From the NCBI GenBank assembly GCA_025786725.1, contig JAHLTZ010000020.1, positions 186,001 through 250,000 on the forward strand: a DNA stretch of 64,000 bases, written 5' to 3'. Numbering within the stretch: the first letter of the stretch is position 1; every line of letters starts with the position of its first letter. The translations under genes were made by a program, and so were the position numbers. The notes under the pieces are model-generated. The model saw only the letters and a program-made list of their open reading frames with translations, was not told the DNA's origin and did not search any database. Shown in pieces: positions 36,201 to 47,056 of this stretch. This stretch comes from Syncephalis fuscata. Its lineage: Eukaryota > Zoopagomycota > Zoopagomycetes > Zoopagales > Piptocephalidaceae.

Positions 36201-37547
36201 ATGGATTCCGTAAATATCTACGTAATAACTAAAATGAACAAAAACATTGATAGTGATTTGTATTATTATGATGATGACTATTTAGTTTGCCTTTCGTGCT
36301 CCTGGTCTATCGCTAGGTGGACGGGCACCTGCGTCGGTGGCAGTCGATCGGGCCAGTTCAGTGCGCAGTGCTACGATGGCCTCACCATCAACGCCGGGTG
36401 GTGTTGCGTCAGCCACGTCGTCGGCTGCATCGGCCTCCAGTACGGCAGCCAATGCACTACGTGGTGGTGGTGCTAGTGCGGCTGCAGCTGCGGCGGCTGC
36501 GTTAGAAGAACGTCGATCGGCACAATCAACGCATGCGCAACACTTTCGTCGTTACGAACTTATGGTAGAATTGTAAGTAGTAGTAGTAGTAGTAGTACAA
36601 CTATTGTTATTATTACATTTTAATTACTACTACTAATTATACCCGTCATTAGTACAAGTCTACGTAATCCAAAGCATTGTCCCCCTGGTGTTTATATGAT
36701 GCCTGGTCTTGATGATATGATGAGTAAGTATAACATTTACAATAATTTATTTACATCTAATAACAACAATCATATTGATTGAATAATATAGCATGGTATG
36801 GTGTGTGTTTTATTGATAGTGGCTATTATCGTGATGCTGTATTCAAGTTCAAATTATGCATTCCTGAAGACTATCCAAATCGTGGACCAACAGTTTTATT
36901 CATTACGGATATCTTCCATCCACTTGTGGATCCTAATGGTCGCTTCTCATTAAGAGCCCGTTTCCCTCGATGGGAACCACATCGTGATCATTTATTCCAT
37001 GTATTGCGCTATGTACGAGATGCTTTCCGTAGATCATCGCTTGATCGACTGGAAGAGTCACAGTGTCCTAATCGTGAAGCACTTCAAATGTAAGTTGTAT
37101 TTCGTATAGGTAAATAAACTATAATACTTTTATTTATTATATCAGGTACAAGGATGAACCACCACTATTTGCTAAATTAGCTCAACAATGCTCCAATATA
37201 TCGACCAAAGACTCTATTCTGTACGATAACTACCCTGAAACCAATTCTATTCGCTTTGTTCGATTAACCGACGTGAAACAAGGTAATGCTAATTAGAAAT
37301 CTATTGATATATATATATATATATAATTATTAACCAATTATTGCTATATTACTATAATGGAATAGAGGAGGCAAAGAAGCGTATGTTGGAAAGTGTGGTA
37401 AGTATTGTACAGTTAATGATTAATATAATGAAGTAATGTGGTTAATCCTTTTCTACTATTTAGCCATCAACAGATCGACCGGCTCATAAGAATTTCCAGG
37501 AAATGTTACGTTCTATTCAGTCTATGAATAACAATATAAAGCAGTAG
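36201..37547 (+). CDS. FTS/AKTIP-like UEV (catalytically dead E2) protein
   Basis: Seven exons: 36201-36209, 36286-36572, 36653-36723, 36792-37089, 37146-37282, 37366-37397 and 37464-37547, giving 305 residues. The first coding exon is only nine bases (MDS), found because the next exon is open back to a TAG acceptor. An Ala/Ser-rich N-terminal extension of about 75 residues precedes a UBC fold at about 83-215: PPGVYMMPGLDDMM, then TWYGVCFIDSGYYRDAVFKFKLCIPEDYPN, then FHPLVDPNGRFSL. The position where an E2 has its catalytic Cys lacks one. FHPLVDP and RWEPHRDHLFHVLRYVRDAF match the AKTIP/FTS group, which bridges Hook adaptors and dynein (FHF complex) in endosome transport. Remaining exons are charged helices. 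The frame is intact. Confidence 0.85.
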
Positions 37548-37596
37548 ATTTATTATTACCGCCTTTAACAAATAAAGTAGTAGGCATTATGTGTTG

Positions 37597-39716
37597 TTAG
37601 TCAACTAGATCTCGACGGAATTGTTCACCCTTGGCTTGTGCTAAATAGATACATTGTTGTTATTGTTAGATAAATAATAGCAATAATAGCAATAATAATA
37701 ATAATATAAATGGATTGGTGTAATACTTACTTTCAGATGGTACAACCACATGTGCACCCACTGTGCAGTCTTTTAATGTGGCACGTTCCAATACTTTACC
37801 ATTTTGACAAATGACACAACCATCTAATTTAACACTAAAAATACATGGTAATTAATAAATATCTACTGATTTAAGTAGTTTAATTGACTGCACTTACTTA
37901 TCCTCCAATGATACATTGTCCATTAGAATTGAATTGACAATCTTTACATTTTTGCCAATTTGACAATGGCCACCGATAACTGAGCGTTTAACCGAGCAGC
38001 GTTCATCCATTCGTGTGCCTTCTCCAACAAGTGAGTCTGGACCAATCTAGATAGCAATAGTATTGGTATTTGTATGAATATTAATTAGTAATGTATATTA
38101 TATTATATTTACTTACTTGGGTTTTTGCGTCTATTTCGGCCGATGCATGGACACGTGTACTGGCGGCATTCGTGGCGCATACTTTAGTCATCTAGTAGCG
38201 GTTATTATACAGCAATATAGCTATTAGTGAATGGCTCTATCTATTAGTGCTATGTTATCATTGCTGCTTACATGTCGATTTAACTCGGAATAGGTGGGGA
38301 TGGTGTTGGCCCGTCCTGTCATACATGCATTGGTGCGACAAACAATGGCATAACAGCAAATCTCAACGGCTTTCTCTTCGTTAACATTAATAGTGGTTGA
38401 TAGATTTAATGCCGTCTTGTCATCTGCAGTCAACACGGCATCTGAAGGCATTGCCGCTGCTACTGTATTATACTCGTCAGTACATACTAGTGCTCAAGGG
38501 TACATTGTTACTTACATTCCAGTACACCGTCACGTTCAGCACGGCCTCGTTTCCACTGCATCTTTACAAGTGCTGGCAATAGATCCTCTCGTAGCGATGT
38601 AATGCGTGGCTGATCGGCCAAATAGTCTAGAACCCAGCGCTTAAAGATATACACATGAGCATCCAATAGATTGGCGTATAGACGAACACGTGGATATCTA
38701 GTCACAATAGATAGATAGATACAAATATATTATTATTAAAAGGATTGAAAATTAATAAATCGTTTAACTTACTTCCACATCATTGTGGCGCGTATTTGCA
38801 TTTCTGTTCGTGATTCTTCAGCTGTCGATAGATGAACAAGCTGTTGTTGTTGCGGTGTAATGCCCACAAATCGTGCAAAGTCTATTATTGATTATGTATT
38901 AGTAAACAAACCAAACATTTAGTGTTGTACTTCTTCTTACCATCCTCTTTGGGTACAACTGCTGTATCGGCCTGTTCATAAAACATAGATATAACTGCGG
39001 CATTACCATGAAGTCGGTAAAAATCAAGTAATTGATTTGGATCCATTTCTGTAATTAGATCACAACCAACAACCAACACATCACCCTGTAGTTTAATTTA
39101 TGTAATTAAACCGATAGGATATTTATATTAGAATTGATGTCTATGCCACTATTTGCTATAGTCTACTATTGTGGCAATCATTACCTTGATTCTATCACGC
39201 ACTAGTCGAAGTGCATCGGCCGATCCTTGACAGTCGTCACTCGACACGATATCAACGGCTGTTGCATCTTCAGCTACTGCTCGGACAGCATGAGAGACAC
39301 GGGGTGCCGCAACACTTGGTGTCAACACCGTAACATCTAAGGGATATCATAAATAAATAGAAGAAGGCCGCCATTGACTTAATAAACCAAAAAGTTAAAC
39401 TATTGTCTACGCACCATGAATACCACAGCGCTGAAGCCAAGTCATGACGTGGGCGATCATGGGCCGATTGGCTACAGGCAATAGTGCTTTCGGTAGATTC
39501 TCTTCCTCCGTTAGTGCACCCAGTCTGTATAGATAAAAGGAGAAATAGAATGCAATATACGAGTATATTAATAGAGTGGCATAGAGGAAAGACGTGCATA
39601 GCTAACGTTTAAAGGATCGCTTACCGATTGCCATAACCCGCAAGCACGATTGCTTGAAGCTCTGTGGAGCGCGATACGCGCGTTGTTGTTTTCTCGTCAT
39701 CGGCAAGGAATAACAT
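37597..39716 (-). CDS. Translation factor eIF2B subunit gamma
   Basis: Eleven exons: 39716-39625, 39524-39415, 39336-39185, 39085-38941, 38881-38773, 38697-38516, 38462-38272, 38191-38117, 38046-37898, 37834-37731 and 37640-37597, giving 450 residues with continuous phase. The N-terminal half is a pyrophosphorylase-like fold: LQAIVLAGYGNRLGAL, LPKALLPVANRPMIAHVMTWL, then DVLVVGCDLITEMD. The segment WKYPRVRLYANLLDAHVYIFKRWVLDYL is typical of eIF2B-gamma. The C-terminal part is a left-handed beta-helix of hexapeptide-type repeats (IGPDSLVGEGTRM, SVIGGHCQIGKNVKIVNSIL, VKLDGCVICQNGKV). It works with the epsilon subunit in the nucleotide-exchange complex for eIF2. It ends only 49 nt from the stop of the convergent UEV gene. 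eIF2B-epsilon is excluded because no C-terminal HEAT (W2) domain is present. Confidence 0.88.
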
Positions 39717-40909
39717 GGTTGGAAAATAAGAAAAATCGATCAATGTCAACGATGATAACGATGAAGGCAATCCGTTTATTTATTATTTTTTATTTCTCTC
39801 TTTGATTGGCATTTGAGTGCACCCTTTTAGACAACACCAACATTGATTTGTACAATTATGAATATGGTGAGAGGTTAAAGAAAGTAATTGTAATAAATAA
39901 ACATAAAAGGTTTATAGCATGTTTGGTTTTTGGTGTTTAAATTCAATCAATCCTTATTACTACTATACTTTAGCTTGGATGTAATAATACCATACAGGTT
40001 TTGACCATTATTATATTATGATTATATATTTTATGTGGTATTACTACCAATTAGCAAAGGCGTTATGTTTAAATGTATTGCATTTTGTGTCAATATTATT
40101 CATTAAAGGTAGAAATAAAAACATTATACTGTTTCAAAAAGTGTATTGGAGTTGATTGAATTAAAATGCGAAAATGTAAACTAACTGGCTGCAAAAGATA
40201 ATATAAAAACTTGCAATGGCGTAATATACACGTAATTGACCATGTAACTATTCAAATGCTGATAGCCACATTAGTCTATCTTGGGATTTATGAACAAGAC
40301 TGCGTATCAATAAACAGAATATACTATAGAAAATATTACACTAAAACATTTGTGAATTAAACTATCATTGTTATCGTTCTATTTTAGATCCATGTAATAC
40401 ATTGTTACACTTTTTTGAAAGGTCCGAGTATGCCAACCTTGAATTCATTGGTTTGGTATTGTTTATAACACTAGGAATCTAGAATATTAATGTTCAAAGT
40501 GCCATTTTGTAATTAAAACATATAATCAATTAATTCTTTATGTTTCTACTTTGTTCTGATTGTTTAAACATCAAACAAACAAACAAATTCTAACAATAAT
40601 GATATGCACATTTCAAATCAAATTCTATTAGCATCCCAATTATTGCATCGAATTTCAAATTCTGATAGTAAAAATATTGTTCTATAATCAGAAAATAGGA
40701 CCAATTGATTCTTTGTGCTTCTTGTTTTGTTCCAAGTGCTGCTAGTTAATAAATAAATATACTCTAAATCGTATGTTGATTTTCATTTAAATACGGCTGC
40801 CATTTCAATTTCAGCTCTTCTTAGTTTAATTTAAATAACTATTCATTTATGTTCTCTTCGTTTAATAATATAACATTGTGAACTTTCTAGACAATCACAA
40901 TACATTAAT
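39717..40909. other. AT-rich spacer, 1.2 kb
   Basis: Between the divergent starts of eIF2B-gamma and the first FHA kinase. It is strongly AT-rich with no supportable frame, repeat array or RNA gene, and must contain both promoters. Confidence 0.55.
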
Positions 40910-43129
40910 ATGGCCTCTGAGGTCAGTTATTTTGATTCTTGTTCAATTCATTCTTTTAAAGCTACAGATTCTAACGAGGCCATGTCTAATCTTTTTAATG
41001 ATGAAGAATTTATATACACAAATCTTCCAGATTGTTGGAATAATTTACCCAAAGCAAAACGCGATAGCGCTGCTGGATGGGTTGAAATATATGATTCAGC
41101 ATCTACAGGTGTGCTAACCTAATACGGATTATATATTAACTATCTAATAATTGCTTAGAATTTATTTTAGCAAAAAATAGTCCATTCTACGCTGGACCTG
41201 GAGCATTCTGGTAATTATTCAATAATAGTGTGTGTAAATATTAAACTAATAATATACATCGTGTCAAATAGCGATTATCAATCGCACCAAATCTTGCATC
41301 TCAATTCTGTTTTCAGATTCTAGTGGCAAGTATAACGCGTATTTTTTAAACTAGCACTAATTGTATATCAATACAGAAAAATGAAATGGTTGTCTGTACA
41401 GTAAGTAAATAAGCATCAAACATTTTTATTACTAATCAGCAATTTAGAATCTTGGATCGTCGATATTAACAGGTTAGTATAGATAAATAATAGCAAGCAA
41501 CTATTGACCTTCGATTTAGTTAATGGCACTCAAGTGCATATGAACAAAATCAAAAAAGTTAACGTAATTGCGTTATTAAAATAGCCGCATGCAACAGTAA
41601 GTAGTAGCTATTTTATCATCGTTTCTAACCATTTCGTATAGCAACTTTTTGCGTTTACATTATTAAACGTGCCAAACATATTCAAATAGAAGATAGTTTG
41701 GAATACCAACAAGTAAGTTTATGAATATGTTTAAATATACTAATACACTACCTTATTAATGTTATAGAAAATCAGCCGGCGTTATATGATCACTGATGTG
41801 GTCCTTGGACGGTAAGCAAGTAAATTAAACAAAACCATTAACTAATAATCTATTTATAATAGAGGCGCTTTTGGCACAGTGCACCTAGGACGTGACCGCG
41901 TCACGCGTCAGTACATTGCAGTTAAAATATCGCCACTAGACGACGGCTTTATCAGCTTCGACAATGAAGCTCGTGTATTACGCAAGGTGAACGACCACGC
42001 TCGCATAATAGAACTGCTACATGAAGAAACCACCGCCATTAACACATACTTGGTTATTCAATACGCGCCAGGTGGCGACCTACGTCGCTACCTAAAGAGC
42101 TATGCCCCACTTTCAGAACTGGAAGCAAAAGATATTTTTAGGCAAATACTCGAGGGTATTAAGGTAACATATTATAGCATATTGCTCAAAACGCTAACAC
42201 CTATTAGTTTTTGCATGACAAAAACATAATCCATCGTGGTAATTATAATAAGTTATTTATTACTACATACACTAATTACTATTGCCATTGCTGTTATATT
42301 GCTATTTAGATATAAAAGTAAGTAACTTATTGCTATTAATTATCATTACTAACACTTCGCTAGCCTAGCAATATATTGCTGTTAAATAATAGCAAGTATC
42401 CCAAAGTCATTATTTCAGACTTTGGAATTGCACACACATTATCGTTTTCTTCTACTGCGTTTGATCATTGTGGCACAATTGCCTATATGGCTCCAGAAGT
42501 ACTATTGGGATCGGATATGCAGAATCCCTTGCTTGAAGATACAAAGTGCGATGCAATGTTTTTACATCAATTAGCTTCGGCACCGTTGGATGTCAACAAA
42601 TATGGAAAACCTGCTGACATGTGGAGTTTGGGCATAACACTCCACATGATGTTATCAGGTAAACGCAAATAGAAATACAACACAGTACTAATTATTATAT
42701 AATACCAACTAGGAAAACATCCTTACGGCACGCCAGATGACTTATTTGCATATATGACAAATATATTGCAAAATCCGTTTGCTTTTGGTCAAAAAAATGC
42801 AGCCAGTTTTAGCGATGAAGGTAAGCAATTTATTTATTTGTTATGACAACTAACAATATACAGCCATTCATTTAATGAAGCGATTGCTCAACGTTGATAG
42901 CGACGCAAGATGCACAATAGACGAAGCATTAGGATGCTCTTGGATTACTGGTATACAAGAGGCAGTGCCAATAGAAGCAGCACCAGCTGCAACAAAGCAG
43001 CTGCAACAAGGGTCTGTGTTTCTGAAACGACGTCAACCAAAGCGCAAATGTCGTTCCAAATATAAATCTCAAGGAGCTGTAGAACAATCACGCCTTTTCC
43101 GACAAGCCCGCTTTAATAGAATTTTTTAG
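40910..43129 (+). CDS. FHA-domain Ser/Thr protein kinase, Chk2/Rad53-like layout, paralogue 1
   Basis: Fourteen exons: 40910-41108, 41171-41210, 41272-41325, 41377-41400, 41448-41472, 41520-41596, 41642-41712, 41768-41811, 41863-42163, 42208-42238, 42310-42317, 42364-42658, 42713-42820 and 42864-43129. One missing base each in exons 3 (near 41277) and 6 (near 41570) is needed; the product is then about 514 residues. Residues about 65-150 form a weak FHA-like domain with a VNGTQV element. The kinase domain starts near 165: GRGAFG at 178-183, Lys200 in YIAVK, catalytic loop HRDIKPSN with Asp290, DFG at 311-313, GTIAYMAPE and PADMWSLGITLHMML. The aspartate, both lysines and Asn are present, so it should be active. 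FHA followed by a CAMK-type kinase is the checkpoint-kinase layout. Intron 3 uses a GC donor. An 8-nt microexon (42310-42317) encodes part of the catalytic loop. Confidence 0.8.
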
Positions 43130-43734
43130 TAATTAAAAGGTAAAAGTTTTAGCAATTAAGCAAATTATAATACTAATCATCATGAGTAGTTAGAAAACTT
43201 TATTTACATTAATTCATTATTTTAGTTGATTAGTATATTTTTATATATTTAATCATTTTATTAAATCAATAAAATAGCTTTATTTTATAAAATTATATAT
43301 CGCAATTGTTTTGCATATTTGCTTGTATACTATGAATAGTAATCATAAAATATATTTTATAACCACTATTTACTGGTAGCATATTTTATAATACTGCTGG
43401 TAAAATTATAGGCTGTATTTGTGTATGTTTAACAGAGTCGAATTGAAATATATAAGGAATATAGCTAGAGATAAAAACACAGCTTTTATTAATAAAACAT
43501 GATTTAATAAAGCATACGATAATATAGAATAAAATGAATAGGCAAAAAGAAATTATATGAATAATACTGGATAAAGTATAGTGTATGTAATTGAGTAAGC
43601 ATAATGAGCGTAATAAATTAAAATTTATAAAAAATACAATTAGTAATAAACAAAATGTTGTAAACAGTTGCGTATAGTCTATAGACGATAAAATGATATA
43701 CAATAAAATAAATGTATCATAAAATCAAAATGGG

Positions 43735-43865
43735 TAAGTGGTGAATATATGCATACTGGATAATAAATCTATAATAATAAGTATTATGGACCCTGACATC
43801 ATCCACCATCATATTCAATAAAACAAATGTTATTAGATATAGTCATTTAATTACTAAATCATACT
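43735..43865 (+). repeat. Dispersed copy of the inverted-repeat element arm
   Basis: The stretch starting AAGTGGTGAATATATGC and including TACTGGATAATAAATCTA, AAGTATTATGG, CACCATCATATTCAATAAA and TAGTCATTTAATTACTAAAT follows, in order, the right arm at about 19993-20135 with substitutions. Only one arm is present, so this is a fragment. Confidence 0.5.
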
Positions 43866-44323
43866 AAATGGTTAATGTTTGCAAAAATGTTATCTTTATT
43901 TATTTTACTATTTATTTACCAATTATTTCCACATAACTATTTAAACTGGTGTATAAGATGGCTTGAAATTTCGATAAATAAAAACATACTCTTTTCAGCT
44001 TGATAAAAAATATGTTTACAAGTGTTAATTATTATAGGTATGGCCGTTCTTCTATATAGACTTTGTTTAGCCTACAGCATACAAAGACGAGAAAAGCTAA
44101 TTATCCAGTTCCCGGTATAATTTCTAGTTTAGCTTGTGATCATAAAACGCCATATCTTGAATAAGACAAAGCATTGTTCTGAATGTTCTATTTTTAAACA
44201 AATAAACTGTTGCTTTTTGTATGGCTGTATCAATGATGTTATTTTGTGTTATCTAGGAACAATGTTCTGCTATCAGTGTCATTCTTTGCAAGATTGTATC
44301 AATAGGATGACGCAAAATGGTAT

Positions 44324-44430
44324 TTGAGAACAATAGTTTGATGCCACTTGCATCACCTGGAACCAATGATCTGATGCCATTCTGCACCATTTAAGAACAA
44401 TACTTTGCCGCTACTATGCATCATGCAAAA
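44324..44430 (+). repeat. Degenerate tandem repeat, about 35 nt x 3
   Basis: Three consecutive units of about 34-35 nt each begin with (T/G)(G/A)GAAC(C)AATA-like sequence and continue with TTTGATGCCA, TCTGATGCCA or TTTGCCGCTA, then a GCATCA/GCACCA/GCATCA-like end. Similarity between units is about 60-70% by eye. There is no coding potential across units. Confidence 0.35.
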
Positions 44431-44836
44431 CAATGCCCTTATTCCATTGCCATTGTAAAATTTGCAGCATGCCGTTAGTCTTTTCTTTGTGTTGTAATAT
44501 TCAATGGCATCAATTCTTGCTTTGTGGCTGTTTCTCTATTTGTTGCGGTTGGCGCTTTGATTGTAACTTAGTAATTTACACATTTATCACACTAAAAATA
44601 GATCAATCATCTGCATAAGTTCTTTGTGTCTTTTTGGGGATATTGTTTGTCTACACTATTATTGCAGTATCACTTTTTATATTAACTGATATTGTGCTAT
44701 TGTAAATGTATTTAAATAAACGAAAAAAGTAATACACAATTATCTTACTTTCCTTTTCTTACTGCTTTACTCCCAGCTCATAACTTTCAATTTGGAATTT
44801 TATTATTTGAATATTTGAATTCATTATTTTATAATA

Positions 44837-47056
44837 ATGTTTTCCACTTCCATTCCAATTGTTCCGGTTGCTGTTGCTGTTCAACAGTCATTAAATCTTC
44901 CAAGTGATGAGGATTTAATGTTTTATAACGTTTCAGCAAACTGGTACACCTTTTCTCCAGCAATATGCATTGCTATTGTCGTATGGGCTAGAATCCATGA
45001 AGCAGGATCTAAAAGTAAGTTAAAAATTGCTAAATATAAATCTATCTAACTAGTGTTTATTTAGAAATTTCAATAATAAAAAATAAGAGTTATACTGTTG
45101 GGTCCGATCAAGACTGGTAATTATTTAAAACAATATATAAGTAATAAGCTAATATCATGCACATTTAAACAGCAACGTCTGCCTGGCCACTGCATCTTTG
45201 CCAGATCAATGCTTTAAATTTTTAGTAGTAAGTATAATATTTGCATTGATAAACTGGTACTAACTATGAATGATTATAGTCGAATGGTTTTATTACATTC
45301 AAAGTAAGTAAATGGGCATTTAACATTATTAATACTAATTAGTAATTTAGAACATTGAACTAGATGTTTTAATGGGTTAGTTTAAGCAAGTAATAGTAAT
45401 TATTTTACTAACAATTATTTTAGTCAATAACATTGAATTGAGTGCCAATGAGTCAAGAAGAGTTGCCGGTGATTGTGTTGTCACAATACCTGGCCACAAT
45501 AGTAAGTGACAAGTGATTATTTATGATTATTTCTAATTATGCGTGGCAGCAACATTTAATATATACATCATTAAACATTATAAGCCTGTAAAAATAGAAG
45601 ACAGCAAAGAATACGAAAAGGTAAGTTTACAATTATATTTAAATATTGCTAATATTATTTTATTAATGTTATAGAAAATCAACCAGAAGTTCATGCTTGT
45701 TGATAAGCCCATTGGAGAGTAAGTAATAAACTAAACTAACTAATTAGCTACTAATTATTTATAATAGGGGCGCTTTTGGCCAAGTCTACATGGGATTTGA
45801 CCGCAGCACAGGCGAACGTGTTGCGGTCAAAGTATCATCAAAAGGAAGCGGCCTTAAAAGCTTCAATAATGAAGTCGCCACATTACGTGCGGTGGGTAAC
45901 CACCCTGGCGTAATAGGCTTTTTAGATGGTGCGGTCACCGCCCTGAACACGTACTTGTCTCTTGAGTACGCAACAGGCGGTGATCTAATTAATCACATCG
46001 TCTCAAAAGCCCCACTTCCAGAGATGGAAGCAAAATATATCTTTAAACAGCTGCTTGAAGGTATTCAAGTAAGTACTAGTATAAAACACTAATTAAAATA
46101 CTAACATTCTATTAGCACCTTCATAGCATGAATATCATTTATCGTGGTAAATACATTAACCTATTAATTAATATAATCACTAATCACTATTATTACTATT
46201 ATTACTATTATTACTATTGTTATTTAGATATCAAAGTAAGTATTTATTAAATATTTGTAATTATTGCTAACATTTAAATAGCCCGACAACATGCTGTTGT
46301 TTGGTGGCCAGGGGGGTCCCAGAGTCGTATTTACAGACTTTGGGATGGCATGCATTCTCCCTCCTTCACTAACTGTGACCACTTTTTGCGGCACAGTTGC
46401 CTACATGGCACCTGAGGTGCTGTTGGGACTAATAGGCGGGAGAATATGGAGGATATCATCAAAAGCATGCCTGGGGCCAAAGATCGGCTACCTTCAGCAT
46501 TGTTGAATGCTAAGGAGCATAGAAAGCCCGCCGATATGTGGGGCTTGGGAGCAACGCTCCATACGATGTTACTGGGTAAGTGCAAACAAAAACAAAAGCA
46601 AACACTAACTGTTTAATACTATTAATTAGAACGCTGCCCATATAGCATAGTAAAGACCCAATCTATGTATATGAGGCGCATACTACAGAATCCGCCCACA
46701 TTTGGCCGGGGAAGAATCAACGGGTTAAGTAATCAAGGTAAGTTATATATTTTTTATTAACATCAACTAATACACTGCAGTCATTCAATTGATGGAAGAA
46801 TTACTAGATCTAGATAGTACCACACGGTATACTGCCGCCCAGGTATTGAACTGTTCTTGGTTCAACAATGGATTAGCAGCAAGAAAACAGCAGCGTCAGC
46901 CAAAACGCAGTCGCTATTCCAAATACAAAACAAGGTGTTGCTAAACGGGCACTTTCCTTCCGACAAGCCCGCCTTAAAAAGGCCCACTTTAAATTAAAAG
47001 GCAAGTACTCACTAACAATTACGCAAATCATAGCACTAATCATATTAAATACTTAG
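44837..47056 (+). CDS. FHA-domain Ser/Thr protein kinase, Chk2/Rad53-like layout, paralogue 2
   Basis: Same fourteen-exon plan as paralogue 1, with equal or near-equal exon sizes: 44837-45014, 45065-45116, 45173-45227, 45280-45303, 45351-45375, 45424-45501, 45550-45620, 45675-45718, 45768-46068, 46116-46146, 46228-46235, 46282-46575, 46630-46737 and 46781-47056. FHA-like N-terminus: YTVGSDQDCNVCLA, then VNNIELSANESRRVAGDCVV. Kinase: GEGAFGQVY, VAVKVSSKG, catalytic loop YRDIKPDN with Asp287 (His of HRD replaced by Tyr), DFGMA, CGTVAYMAPEVLLG, then PADMWGLGATLHTML. A missing base near 46432 (after VLLG) and one extra A near 46930 disrupt the literal reading, which stops at 46944. With both adjusted the product is about 514 residues, the same as the paralogue, and ends at 47056. 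The 8-nt microexon is 46228-46235. Confidence 0.78.

Larger units (their letters stand above)
43130..44836. other. Spacer between the kinase paralogues
   Basis: No supportable gene. At 43735-43865 it carries a copy of the right arm of the inverted-repeat element seen near 19990-20130. About 44324-44430 holds a degenerate tandem repeat of about 35 nt. The rest is AT-rich; short Cys-rich frames at 44136-44327 and 44433-44618 have no signal peptide or domain. Confidence 0.5.

Noticed and set aside
44136-44618. Two Cys-rich short frames between the kinases
   Set aside because: No signal peptide, and they run through a degenerate tandem repeat; cysteine richness comes from TGC/TGT in low-complexity DNA.
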